A stretch of 24,681 nt of DNA from positions 1 through 24,681 of the forward strand of contig LUZH01000006.1 in NCBI GenBank assembly GCA_001602885.1, read 5' to 3'. Shown here one piece after another: positions 9,456 to 18,245 of this stretch (position 1 is the first letter of the stretch; every line of letters begins with the position of its first letter). The DNA comes from Bacteroidales bacterium Bact_16. GTDB lineage: Bacteria > Bacteroidota > Bacteroidia > Bacteroidales > UBA932. The position numbers and the translations under genes were made by a program. The notes beneath the pieces are model-generated. The model saw only the letters and a list, made by a program, of their open reading frames with translations, ran no database searches and had not been told where the DNA came from.

Positions 9456-11876
9456 CTACTGGATGGCGATCTTGGTGATGATCCAGTCGGATCCCTGGAT
9501 GACCATGCCCACGCGGCCGTCACCCTGGTACTCGGTGTTGAGGCCGAAGTAGTCGCCAGGGCAGGCTTTGAGGTGGTCCAGCAGGGCCGCCGTGATGGTC
9601 AGCTCGATCTTCGTGACGTCCTTGCCGCCGGCGTTGTCGGTGGTCAGGTAGGCGCCGCCGATCTCCGGGAAGGAGACATCGGCGTTGCCCCACCAGCCGT
9701 CGTTGAACTGGACCTGGCCCCAGTTGGCCGTCTGCTCGAAGTAGACGATCAGCTTGGAGTCGGCACCGGCGTCCTCGAAGTACTTCAGCGCCAGGCCGAA
9801 GCGGCCGTCGTCGCCCCAGGTGAGGGCGGTCGGGCCTTCGTAGATGACGGTCTCCGTGGCACCGAAGTGGATGAAGGACAGGCCGGTGATGGCGACGTTC
9901 TCGCCCTGCGTGAGCAGTGCGCCGCCCCAGCCGCCGGTCGTGGTGAGGACTTCGTAGTTGTCGGCCGTCACCTCGAAGGCGAAGAACTGGGCGCCCGCCT
10001 CGGTGTTGTTGGCGGCCACGGTGTTGCTTCCGCCCAGCTCCGGGAAGGTCATTCCCTCCCAGTGTCCGCCGAAGATCTGGAACTGCCACCAGTCGGCGAG
10101 CGGGGTGTAGTAGATGCGGACGATGTCGCCGATGGCGAGGCCTTCTGCGGCGAAGGCTCCGTCGGCGCCCAGGTACGGCTGGTTGGACCAGCTGCCCATG
10201 TCCTCATAGCCTTCCCAGATCATGGTCTCCGTGTAGGGAGCGGTCACGCTGAAGGCGACCGGCCAGGTGAGGGCGGTGCCGTCGATGAGCGTGAGGTCGA
10301 GGCGGTACACGCCGGGCCCCATGCCGTCAGGCAGGGCGAACACCATCGCGTCGTCGGCGCGCAGCGAGTAGCTGACGACCTTCTTGCCCTTGATGGAGAT
10401 AGATTCGATCTGGAGCAGGTTGGAACCGCTCACGGAGACGTTCTTGCCCAGGGCGTATTCGCTCTGGTCGAAGGAGATGGACACCGCTTCGTCGTAGGTG
10501 ATTTCGATCTCGCCCGTGACGGTCTCGTCGCCGTTGGCGGCCGTGAGCGTGATGGGGCCGGTGTAGGCGGCGGACGGGATGTCTACCACGAGGTGCTTGC
10601 CGCTGAGTCTGAATTCGCAGGCGATGAAGGAGCGGGCCTTGTCACCGATCTTGACGTCGGTCACGAGGTCGAGGTCGGTGCCGCTCACCTTCACCTGGCC
10701 CTTGCCGGCCACGGCGGTGGCCACGTCCGTGGCGCTCGCGACAGGCTTGACCACCTCGATGGCCGGGGTGTTGGCCTGCTTGCCGGAAGCCAGGGACACG
10801 GTGATGACGCCGTCCTTGGCGGTCGCCGGGATCTTGGCGATGATGTCGCCGCTCTCCTGGAGGGCCCACTCGGCTTCGGCGCCGGTGAACTCGACCTTGG
10901 TCACGAGATCCAGGTCGGAACCGGAGATCTTGACGTCGGAACCGGCCTTGTAGCGCTTGTCGGAAGCGCAGGAGGCGACGGCCAGGTCGGCCACGGTCAC
11001 GGTCTCGATCTCGCCGGCGACGAACTCGACGCCTGCATAGGAGACGAGGACGATGTTGCCGTCGGTCGCGGAGGCCGGGAGGTTGAACGTGATAGAGGAC
11101 CCCGTCTCGTCGACGGTGAAGGGGACATCTGCTATACCCGTCAGGTTAATGGCCTGGATCATGTCGAGGTGCTCACCGGCGACGGTAATCTCGTCGCCGC
11201 TCTTGTAGGTGGCTTTCTCGGCCTTGACCACGGTGGGGTTGCCAATAACCAGCTCCTCCGCGGAGTACACGCGGTTGGGAATGGTGTTTTCGTCCTCGAT
11301 CTCGTTGACATCACCCACAATGACGGGGCCCGTTATCGCGTTGGAAGGGACTTTGACCTTGAGTTCGTGGCGGGACTGGCTCACGAACTCGGTCACGATC
11401 ACATCGCCGCCGAAGATGACTTCCTTGACGGTGTTGAGGTATTCGCCGGTGATGGTGATCTCGTCGCCCGAGAGGGCCTCAGCGGGGCTGAAGGACTCGA
11501 TCACGATCGGCTCGGTGTATTGCAGGTCGAAGCGGGTGGAGGCTTTGATGCCGGCTTCGGTGACGATGGTCACAGGGCCCACTTCGGGGCCTTCGACCGG
11601 GACCACCACGCGGATCTCGCTGCGCGGACCGGCGGTGACGGTCGTGATGTCGGTGACGGTCACGTCGCCGGCGAAGCGCACCTCGGTGACGGTCTCCAGG
11701 TTGCTGCCGATGATGCGGAGCTCACCGCCGCGCATCACCGGGTTGGGGGCGATGGCGGCCAGGGCGACCGTGCCGGAGTACTGGTCGGTATCCAGCTTGT
11801 TCTTAACGCAGCCGGTCAGCGAAGCGAGCGCCAGGACGGCCGCGGCGAGCAGGGAATGTTTGAATATATTTTTCAT
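9456..11876 (-). CDS. Surface glycan-binding lipoprotein: six TIG repeats plus duplicated C-terminal domain
   Basis: 806 aa. Lipoprotein signal peptide with Cys at 23 (SLTGC), so probably outer-membrane and surface exposed, in the SusF-like position. Six Ig-like TIG/IPT repeats follow at roughly 39-120, 123-212, 213-296, 297-377, 378-461 and 464-547. Each carries a G-x-x-L-x-x-[VI]-x-x-[VI] core, such as GSNLETVTEV, GEYLNTVKEV, GEHLDMIQAI and GSDLDLVTKV. The C-terminus holds two copies of one domain of about 120-130 residues (549-670 and 674-806). Both start ET-x-I-[WY]-EG, share a W-x-Q-x-Q-[IF] strand, a G-x-W turn, an FPE-[LI]-GG segment and a closing QG-x-x-x-x-IT strand, and are rich in exposed Trp. 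I infer that these bind glycan and the TIG array is a stalk. I do not recognise the C-terminal domain as a named CBM family. No catalytic residues are apparent. Confidence 0.8.
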   Translation of the reverse strand: MKNIFKHSLLAAAVLALASLTGCVKNKLDTDQYSGTVALAAIAPNPVMRGGELRIIGSNLETVTEVRFAGDVTVTDITTVTAGPRSEIRVVVPVEGPEVGPVTIVTEAGIKASTRFDLQYTEPIVIESFSPAEALSGDEITITGEYLNTVKEVIFGGDVIVTEFVSQSRHELKVKVPSNAITGPVIVGDVNEIEDENTIPNRVYSAEELVIGNPTVVKAEKATYKSGDEITVAGEHLDMIQAINLTGIADVPFTVDETGSSITFNLPASATDGNIVLVSYAGVEFVAGEIETVTVADLAVASCASDKRYKAGSDVKISGSDLDLVTKVEFTGAEAEWALQESGDIIAKIPATAKDGVITVSLASGKQANTPAIEVVKPVASATDVATAVAGKGQVKVSGTDLDLVTDVKIGDKARSFIACEFRLSGKHLVVDIPSAAYTGPITLTAANGDETVTGEIEITYDEAVSISFDQSEYALGKNVSVSGSNLLQIESISIKGKKVVSYSLRADDAMVFALPDGMGPGVYRLDLTLIDGTALTWPVAFSVTAPYTETMIWEGYEDMGSWSNQPYLGADGAFAAEGLAIGDIVRIYYTPLADWWQFQIFGGHWEGMTFPELGGSNTVAANNTEAGAQFFAFEVTADNYEVLTTTGGWGGALLTQGENVAITGLSFIHFGATETVIYEGPTALTWGDDGRFGLALKYFEDAGADSKLIVYFEQTANWGQVQFNDGWWGNADVSFPEIGGAYLTTDNAGGKDVTKIELTITAALLDHLKACPGDYFGLNTEYQGDGRVGMVIQGSDWIITKIAIQ

Positions 11877-11893
11877 TTTCCGGTCTCGTTTGA

Positions 11894-13189
11894 TTATTTG
11901 ATGGGGACAGCACGGATGTTGTCAATCTTGATGACGGGCTGACAGTCGGTGCCGGGCGTGCCGCCGTCCCAGACGAAGATGGTCAGGGAAGTGAAATCGG
12001 AGGCGGACAGTTCGCCGGAAGCCTTGGAGCCGTCGAATCCGTAGACGAAGTCGGCGTAAGGCATCACCACGGTGATCCACTTGTCGCCGGTGTCGAAGGA
12101 TCCGGTCTCTTTCCAGGGGACATACATGCCGCGCGGCAGCTCGGTGTTGTTGAAGTAGGTGTTGTTGGCACCGCCGAGGACGTTGCCGTCGATGTCGACT
12201 GCGTCGGCCGCACCGCCGGTGATTTTGTCCACGCCGCCCACGATCAGCTGCATCGCGCCGGACTTCCAGGGGTTGGAGCTGGGGATGTAGAGCTCGAACT
12301 TGAGCGCCATGTTCTTCCACGCGGAGAAGTCGACGAAGTCGGTCAGGCGCGGGCTGTCGGCATAGGTGACGGGATCGTCCCAGTCGCCCGGCCAGTACTC
12401 GAAGGAGAAGTTGCCGTCGTTCCAGCCGCCGTTGGCGTCGAGCGTGACGGACGGATCGCCGAGACGCAGGAAGTTGCCGTCCAGCGCGGTGTCGTCGGTC
12501 TCGACCTTCTGGGCGTGCCAGCCGTGGTTGGTCGGGTGCGGGTCGCTGTCGAAGTTGAACAGCATGCCGCGGGTGTCCTTGTACATGAAGATGGACTGGG
12601 CGGTGCCGGAAGCGGTCGTGACCTTGACCTTGCCGGGCTGGGCGCCCTCGGGCACCACGACGTCGAAGGACGTGGCGGTGACGTTGGAGAGCTCGGTCGC
12701 CTCGGCGCCGGGGAACTGCACGGTCATCGGCTCGATGAAGTAGTTGCCGGTGATGGTGACCTTCTCACCCGCGGCGGCCCACTCGTTGCTCATCCGCTCG
12801 ATCTTCGGGGCGGGAGCGAGCACCTTGAAGTCGTAGGTGGTGTACTGGCCGTCCTTGTTGTAGAAATAGATCTTGTCGGTCTGCTCGACCGGCGCGGTCT
12901 TCGGGACGGTCACGATCAGGGTCTTGGCCGTCATGTAGCTGCTGTTGAGGATGGCCGGCTGGTCGTTGAAATAGAGGTCGTGGACGCTGGTGAGGTTGTC
13001 GCCGACGATGCAGATGACTTCCTCCATGCTGGCCTGCGTGATGATCACGTCCTTGTCGGCATAGCGGATGAAATCGATCGTCGGGACGCCGGACGTCTGC
13101 ACGAAGCGGTCGGGGTAGTCGATGCTGTCACAAGCGGCCAGCGCAAAGACCCCCAGCAGGAATCCAATATATTTTTTCGTTGCTTTCAT
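11894..13189 (-). CDS. Surface glycan-binding protein, SGBP-B type (TIG-TIG-binding domain)
   Basis: 431 aa. Lipoprotein signal with Cys at 20 (LAAC), followed at once by acidic residues (DSIDYPD), as in surface-exported Bacteroidota lipoproteins. Two TIG domains (about 36-124 and 126-205) precede a C-terminal domain of about 225 residues (207-431). That domain resembles the binding domain of SGBP-B proteins known from xyloglucan and related PULs: it starts MLFNFDS, contains GWHAQKV and GNFLRLG, then KFELYIPSSNPWKSGAMQLI, and ends with IKIDNIRAVPI. Several Trp (224, 256, 266, 270, 308, 359) are candidates for a glycan-binding platform. It sits directly after SusD (11 nt) and 17 nt before the six-TIG protein, the usual SusE-like slot. 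Ligand is inferred as (gluco)mannan from the enzyme content. Confidence 0.85.
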   Translation of the reverse strand: MKATKKYIGFLLGVFALAACDSIDYPDRFVQTSGVPTIDFIRYADKDVIITQASMEEVICIVGDNLTSVHDLYFNDQPAILNSSYMTAKTLIVTVPKTAPVEQTDKIYFYNKDGQYTTYDFKVLAPAPKIERMSNEWAAAGEKVTITGNYFIEPMTVQFPGAEATELSNVTATSFDVVVPEGAQPGKVKVTTASGTAQSIFMYKDTRGMLFNFDSDPHPTNHGWHAQKVETDDTALDGNFLRLGDPSVTLDANGGWNDGNFSFEYWPGDWDDPVTYADSPRLTDFVDFSAWKNMALKFELYIPSSNPWKSGAMQLIVGGVDKITGGAADAVDIDGNVLGGANNTYFNNTELPRGMYVPWKETGSFDTGDKWITVVMPYADFVYGFDGSKASGELSASDFTSLTIFVWDGGTPGTDCQPVIKIDNIRAVPIK

Positions 13190-13200
13190 CGGGTCGGAGA

Positions 13201-14979
13201 TTAAAAGTCATAGGTGAAGGTCTCCCGGACGTCCACATGGATGGGCTCGGCGGTAGACGCGACGTTGGGGTTCATGACCACGTCCTCGGTCGGGAACGGG
13301 ACCGTGAACATGGACGGCTTGACATCGACCAGCTCTTCGCCGTCGTTGTAGGTGATGCCGGCGGCGTCCCAGGGATGGGCGCCCGGGCCGGCATAGTTGC
13401 CGGAGTCGTCCGTGACGAACTTCTTGTAGACGGCGTCCAGACCGTCCCAGTGGGAGCGGCGCTGGGCGAGGAGCTCGGCGATGCAGGCGTCCATGTCGTA
13501 GTAGGAACGGCGGACGTAGTCATACCAGCGGTCGCCCTCGAGGGCGAGCTCCAGGCGGCGCTCCTTCCAGATGTCGTCGAAGGTGACGGAGGTCAGCAGC
13601 GGGGCGTTGGCGCGCTCGCGCACCAGGTTGACATAGGTCAGGGCGCTGGCGCTGTCGCCGGTCAGCAGGCTGGCCTCGGCATACACCAGGTAGATGTCGG
13701 CCAGGCGCAGGATGTGGGTGGGCAGCTGGTAGCACATGCGCTCGGCGCTCACGCCGAGGGCGGCGAGGTGGTCAGCGCCGCAGCCGAACAGGTGCTTGGC
13801 GTAGTTGGCGCCGGACTGGCAGCACCACTGCTTGTTGGACGCGTTCTCCTCCGTGCCGGGGCAGTAGTAGGAGTTGTCGTAGTAGAAACGGTACAGGTCG
13901 AAACCGCCTGCATCCGCCCAGAAGTAGGGATACTGGTCGCCGAACATCATGATGGTCGCTGCACGGCGGTCATCCTTGTTGACGCGGTTCTCCGGGTTGA
14001 CGTCGGCGGACACGCCGAAGGCATCCTGCAGGTCCACGCTCGGGCCCTTCCAGTCGCCCCAGATGTCGCCGAACTCGCTGAAACCGCTCATGGCCACGTC
14101 GCTCTGGATGGAGTTCTGCGCGGTCCAGATGCCGGTCGTGGAAGACCACTGCCAGGAGATGAGGTTCTCGCCGGTCTGCTGGAATACGGACGGGGAGAGG
14201 CGGAAGATGTCGGAGTACTTCGGGGTCAGGCTGCGGCCGGAGTTGTCGATGACGTCTTTGGCGTAGCGGGCGGCCTTGCGGAGATCATCCTGGTCGAGCG
14301 TGCCGGAGACGCCGGCCTTGGTCAGGTAGACCTTGGAGAGCAGGGCCTCGGCGGCATAGTAGTCGATGCGGTTGTACTTGCCGATGTTGGGATCTTTCGG
14401 CAGAAGCTCCATGGCCTTCTCGAGGGTCATCACGATGTACTCGTAGACGTCGGCCTTCTCGACCTTGAACTGGTCGTTGTAGCTGGCTTCCTTGATGATC
14501 TCGGTGTTGTCGTGGATGATCGGCACGTCGCCGAAGGTGCGCACGAGCAGGAAGTAGGCCATCGCCTTCCAGGTGAGGGCTTCGCCCATGGCTTTGTCCT
14601 TCGCCGCCTTGGAGGCGCTGCCGCTGGAATTGCGGATGTTGTTGATCACGGTGTTGCACTGGGCGTTGACGGCCCAGAGCGAGTAGGACATGTTCTTGAG
14701 GTCCTGGTCGGTGCCGTTGACCGTGAGGGTGGAATAGGCGTTCTGGCCCTGGTAGACGTTACCGCACATGGTCTCGGATCCGTAGATGTAGAAACGGATG
14801 ATGTCATACCACGGGGAGTTGTACAGGTAGTTCACAGCCTGCTCCATCTGGGCGTCGTTCTGGTAGTAGTTGGCCGTCGTGTAGCTGTCTTCGGCCGGAC
14901 GGTCCAGGAACTTGTCGCAGGAGACTGCCGTCGTGCAGACGGCGGCTGCTATGATGAGAGTCTTGAAAATGGTTTTCAT
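13201..14979 (-). CDS. SusD/RagB-family glycan-binding outer-membrane lipoprotein
   Basis: 592 aa from the ATG at 14979. An in-frame ATG at 14994 exists, but the GGAGG at 14992-14988 lies 8 nt before the inner ATG and the inner start gives a clean signal peptide. Lipoprotein signal ends AVSC (Cys 21), followed by the typical DKFLDRP. SusD hallmarks: the N-terminal segment YYQNDAQMEQAVNYLY, the TPR-like helix LTWKAMAYFLLVRTFGDVPII, and the C-terminal blocks ADIYLVYAEASLL, VNLVRERANAP and WKERRLELALEGDRWYDYVRR. With SusC it forms the outer-membrane import complex, SusD acting as the hinged lid that captures oligosaccharide. It lies 16 nt after the SusC stop. It is the one gene of the operon with a strong, well-spaced Shine-Dalgarno sequence. 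Confidence 0.95.
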   Translation of the reverse strand: MKTIFKTLIIAAAVCTTAVSCDKFLDRPAEDSYTTANYYQNDAQMEQAVNYLYNSPWYDIIRFYIYGSETMCGNVYQGQNAYSTLTVNGTDQDLKNMSYSLWAVNAQCNTVINNIRNSSGSASKAAKDKAMGEALTWKAMAYFLLVRTFGDVPIIHDNTEIIKEASYNDQFKVEKADVYEYIVMTLEKAMELLPKDPNIGKYNRIDYYAAEALLSKVYLTKAGVSGTLDQDDLRKAARYAKDVIDNSGRSLTPKYSDIFRLSPSVFQQTGENLISWQWSSTTGIWTAQNSIQSDVAMSGFSEFGDIWGDWKGPSVDLQDAFGVSADVNPENRVNKDDRRAATIMMFGDQYPYFWADAGGFDLYRFYYDNSYYCPGTEENASNKQWCCQSGANYAKHLFGCGADHLAALGVSAERMCYQLPTHILRLADIYLVYAEASLLTGDSASALTYVNLVRERANAPLLTSVTFDDIWKERRLELALEGDRWYDYVRRSYYDMDACIAELLAQRRSHWDGLDAVYKKFVTDDSGNYAGPGAHPWDAAGITYNDGEELVDVKPSMFTVPFPTEDVVMNPNVASTAEPIHVDVRETFTYDF

Positions 14980-14987
14980 CTTGTCGT

Positions 14988-14992
14988 CCTCC
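14988..14992 (-). promoter_or_regulatory. Ribosome binding site of susD-like gene (decides start)
   Basis: GGAGG on the minus strand, 8 nt upstream of the ATG at 14979. It overlaps an upstream in-frame ATG (14994), which therefore is probably not the start. Most other genes here lack a recognisable Shine-Dalgarno, as is common in Bacteroidota. Confidence 0.7.
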
Positions 14993-14995
14993 ATT

Positions 14996-17900
14996 TTAGA
15001 AAGTGATGTTCATGCCGAAGGAACAGGTCATCGGAGAAGGATAACGGCCGTTATCCACGCCGAAGGTCAGGCCGGTGGAGTCCTGCGTGGACGCACCGAC
15101 TTCCGGATCGTAGCCGGAGTACTTCGTGAGCGTATAGAGGTTCTGGATGTTCACGTAGAGGCGGATGTTGTCGATGTGGACCTTCTGGAGAAGCCGCTTG
15201 GGGAACGTGTAGCCCAGGGTGATGTTCTTGACGCGCAGGTAGGAGCCGTCCTCCACGTAACGGTCGCTCAGGCGGTCGTTGTCGTTGGGGTCGGAGATGC
15301 TCGGACGCGGGGTCTTGGTGTCGCCGTTGACCACGCGGACGTTGGTCACGTCCGTCTGCCAGCTGTCGCTGCCCGTGTAGGTCTTGGACGGGTCGATGGC
15401 GGCCAGCCGGGCGCGGTCGGCGATGCTGGTGTGCTGGTTGTACCAGGTGCTGCTCATGTGGACGAGGCCGTTGTAGCCCTGGCCCATCATGTTGTAGTTG
15501 AGCACCTTGTTGCCGACGGAACCGTTGAGGAAGATGCTCAGGTCGAGGTTCTTCCAGCGGAAGGTGTTGGTCCAGCCGAAGGTGAACTTCGGAAGCGGGG
15601 AACCGATGTTGGTGCGGTCGAGCTCGTTGATGACGCCGTCCTTGTTGACGTCCTCGAACTTGAGGTCGCCGGGCCAGACGGTGGTGTTGCGGTTGAACAC
15701 GCCGTCCGCCGGGAATTTCTCGGCCTTCGGGGAGTTCATGATGTCGTCGAAGTCCTTGTACACGCCCACGACCTTGTAGCCGTAGAAGTTGTAGAGGGAC
15801 TCGCCGATCTCGGTCACGGACACGATGTCGCTCCACTGGCCGTAGCCGACGAGCTGCGCGTTGGCGCTGCCGTCCAGGGCGACCAGACGGTTGCGGTTGA
15901 AGGAGATCTGGAAGTTGCTGTCCCAGCCGAAGTCGCGGCCGTCGATGGGGTGCGTGTCGAGGGTGATCTCGATACCCTTGTTCTCGATGGTGCCGTAGTT
16001 GCCCTTGGGCGCCGCGAGGGCGGAGGAGGCGTTGCCCTGCGTACCCATGTAGGAAGGCAGGGTCATCGACATCAGCATGTCGGAAGACACCTTCTTGTAG
16101 AGGTCGACCGTCAGGTTGATGCGGTTGTCCAGGAAGCTCAGGTCGAGACCGATGTTGGTCTGCTCCTGCTTCTCCCAGTGGACACCGGTGTTGGAGATGT
16201 TGGCCGGGCGCTGGCTGTCGCCGAGGGCGGAAGGGAGCTTGGACATGCCGGACTCCCAGGCGCCGGCGCCGATGTTGGCGTTGCCGGTCTGGCCCCAGCC
16301 GACACGGATCTTACCGTTGTTCAGGCCGATGGCGCGGCTGAAGTTCTGCAGGAACTTCTCGTTGGTGAAGCGCCAGCTGGCGGCGAAGGAGTGGAATCCC
16401 GCCCAGCGGTTGTCCGGACCGAAGTTGGACGAACCGTCGTAGCGGTAGGTATAGGTGGCGAGGTAGCGGTCGTCGAAGTTGTAGGTCTCACGGGTGAAGA
16501 AGGAGGCCATGGCGGACGAACCGAAACCGCTGCTCAGCTTCGGCGTGCCGGTGGCGAGGCGCAGGTTGTGGATGTCGTCGGAGGGGAGGTCGGTGTTGGA
16601 ACCGCTCAGGTAGCTCCAGCGGGACTCCCAGGCTTCCTGGCCCACCATCGCGGTGAGGCTGTGCTTGCCGAAGGTGTTGGCGTAGGTGACGTAGTTCTTG
16701 ACGGACCAGTAGGTGCTGGAGTTGCGCTGCTGGCTGATCGCGTTGGAATTCTGCTGGACGAGGCTCACGCGCGGCTTGTAGGTGTCGGCCTGGGAGGCGC
16801 TCACGTCGAAGCCGACTTCGCTGCGGAAGACCACGTGCTTGATCGGGGTGAGCTCGGCGTAGACGTTGCCGGTGAGCTTGCGGCGCTCGAGGAGGTTCTC
16901 GTTGTACATCGCGAGCGCGACAGGATTCTTGGTGGTGTAGCCTTCGCGCACGACGGTGGCGTAGTTGCCGTCCAGGTCATAGACCGGGATGTCGGGGAGG
17001 CTGGAGAGGGAGTAGAAGATGACACCTTCCTGGCCGTCGGCCAGCTTCAGGTTGTCGTGGGTGTTGGCGTAGGTGGCGTTGAGGCCGAGCTTGAACCAGT
17101 CCTTGAGCTGGGCGTCGAGGTTGGCGCGGAAGGACAGACGGTCGAAGTTGGAACCGATGATGGTACCCTCCTGGTTCATGAACGAACCGGACACGTAGTA
17201 CTGGATCTTCTCGGTACCGCCCTGGGCGCTGATCTGGTGCTGGTGCTGGAGCGCGGTGCGGAACACCTCGTCCTGCCAGTTGGTACCCTTGCCGAGGATG
17301 GAAGGATCGGCATAGAGCGGGTTGGCCTCGACTTCGCCGAGGGCCACCATGTCGTTGAAGTACTCGGCGAACTGGCGGAGGTTCATCATCGCGATGCGGC
17401 TGTTCTGGCGCGAGAACGCGACCATGCCGTCATAGGAGAACTTCGCCTCGCCGGCCTTGCCGTGCTTGGTGGTGATGAGCACGACGCCGTTGGCACCCTG
17501 CGCGCCGTAGATGGCGGTCGCGGAGGCATCCTTGAGGATTTCCATGCTCACGATGTCGGCCGGGTTGATGGTGGACAGCGGGGAGATCGTGGACACGCGG
17601 CCGTTGCCGAGCGCGTCTCCCAGACCGAAGTCCGCACCGGAGTTGCCGCCACCCTGGATGATGACGCCGTCGATGACATAGAGCGGTTCGGCGTTGGCGT
17701 TGACCGTTGCCTGGCCGCGGACGCGGATGGAAGAGGATGAACCCGGCGCACCGGAAGTCTGCACGGCGGAGACACCGGCAGCGCGGCCCTGCAGGGACTG
17801 GTCCAGGTTGGTGATGATGGAGCCCTTGAGGTCTTCTTCCTTCATCGAGACGGAAGCGCCGGAGAGGTCGCTCCGCTTCATCGAACCGTAACCGACAACG

Positions 17901-18208
17901 ACTACCTCGTCGAGGTATTCCTTGTCTTCCTGGAGGAAGATGTTGAAGACCCGCTGGGAACCGATGGGGATTTCCTGCGTTGCGTAGCCGATGGACGAGA
18001 AGACCAGCGTGGCCCCGGGTTTGACCGAGATGCTGAACTTGCCGTCCAAATCAGTGACTGCGCCGTTGCCCGTGCCCTTTTCGAACACGCTGGCACCGAT
18101 CACAGGCCCCGTCTGATCGCTCACGGCACCGGTCACGGTGACGTTCTGGGCCATCAGGCTGACACTCGCCAGGAGCGTCAGGAGACATGTCAACAGTTTT
18201 TGTTTCAT
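14996..18208 (-). CDS. SusC/RagA-family TonB-dependent outer-membrane oligosaccharide importer
   Basis: 1070 aa. Signal peptide (about 1-20, cleavage near LMA/QN), an N-terminal carboxypeptidase-regulatory-like beta domain (about 22-98, with GVI-type GPVIGASVFEKGT and the FSSIGY strand), the TonB-box-like segment DEVVVVGYG (100-108), then the plug (about 109-240, with LQGRAAGVSAVQTSG, RVRGQATVNANAEPLYVIDGV and the SMEILKDASATAIYGAQGANGVVLITTK block, here cited in pieces) and a 22-strand-type barrel ending in an aromatic C-terminus (FGMNITF). No STN domain, so no anti-sigma signalling role is expected. It pairs with the SusD gene immediately downstream. Energy comes from TonB-ExbBD encoded elsewhere. 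The gene starts 37 nt after the GH5_7-CE7 stop with no promoter-like element between them, so it is likely read from the promoter upstream of that fusion gene. Confidence 0.96.
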   Translation of the reverse strand: MKQKLLTCLLTLLASVSLMAQNVTVTGAVSDQTGPVIGASVFEKGTGNGAVTDLDGKFSISVKPGATLVFSSIGYATQEIPIGSQRVFNIFLQEDKEYLDEVVVVGYGSMKRSDLSGASVSMKEEDLKGSIITNLDQSLQGRAAGVSAVQTSGAPGSSSSIRVRGQATVNANAEPLYVIDGVIIQGGGNSGADFGLGDALGNGRVSTISPLSTINPADIVSMEILKDASATAIYGAQGANGVVLITTKHGKAGEAKFSYDGMVAFSRQNSRIAMMNLRQFAEYFNDMVALGEVEANPLYADPSILGKGTNWQDEVFRTALQHQHQISAQGGTEKIQYYVSGSFMNQEGTIIGSNFDRLSFRANLDAQLKDWFKLGLNATYANTHDNLKLADGQEGVIFYSLSSLPDIPVYDLDGNYATVVREGYTTKNPVALAMYNENLLERRKLTGNVYAELTPIKHVVFRSEVGFDVSASQADTYKPRVSLVQQNSNAISQQRNSSTYWSVKNYVTYANTFGKHSLTAMVGQEAWESRWSYLSGSNTDLPSDDIHNLRLATGTPKLSSGFGSSAMASFFTRETYNFDDRYLATYTYRYDGSSNFGPDNRWAGFHSFAASWRFTNEKFLQNFSRAIGLNNGKIRVGWGQTGNANIGAGAWESGMSKLPSALGDSQRPANISNTGVHWEKQEQTNIGLDLSFLDNRINLTVDLYKKVSSDMLMSMTLPSYMGTQGNASSALAAPKGNYGTIENKGIEITLDTHPIDGRDFGWDSNFQISFNRNRLVALDGSANAQLVGYGQWSDIVSVTEIGESLYNFYGYKVVGVYKDFDDIMNSPKAEKFPADGVFNRNTTVWPGDLKFEDVNKDGVINELDRTNIGSPLPKFTFGWTNTFRWKNLDLSIFLNGSVGNKVLNYNMMGQGYNGLVHMSSTWYNQHTSIADRARLAAIDPSKTYTGSDSWQTDVTNVRVVNGDTKTPRPSISDPNDNDRLSDRYVEDGSYLRVKNITLGYTFPKRLLQKVHIDNIRLYVNIQNLYTLTKYSGYDPEVGASTQDSTGLTFGVDNGRYPSPMTCSFGMNITF

Positions 18209-18245
18209 TGGATAATGTTTTGATAATTAGTGGAAGATGTTTGGT

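Noticed and set aside
9453..11942. Plus-strand open frame (829 codons) opposite the six-TIG protein
   Set aside because: Repetitive Gly/Asp/Val/His composition mirrors the TIG repeats of the opposite strand; no signal peptide or known motif.
14912..17740. Plus-strand open frame (942 codons) opposite SusC
   Set aside because: The minus-strand SusC is complete with all family landmarks; the antisense translation is compositionally biased.
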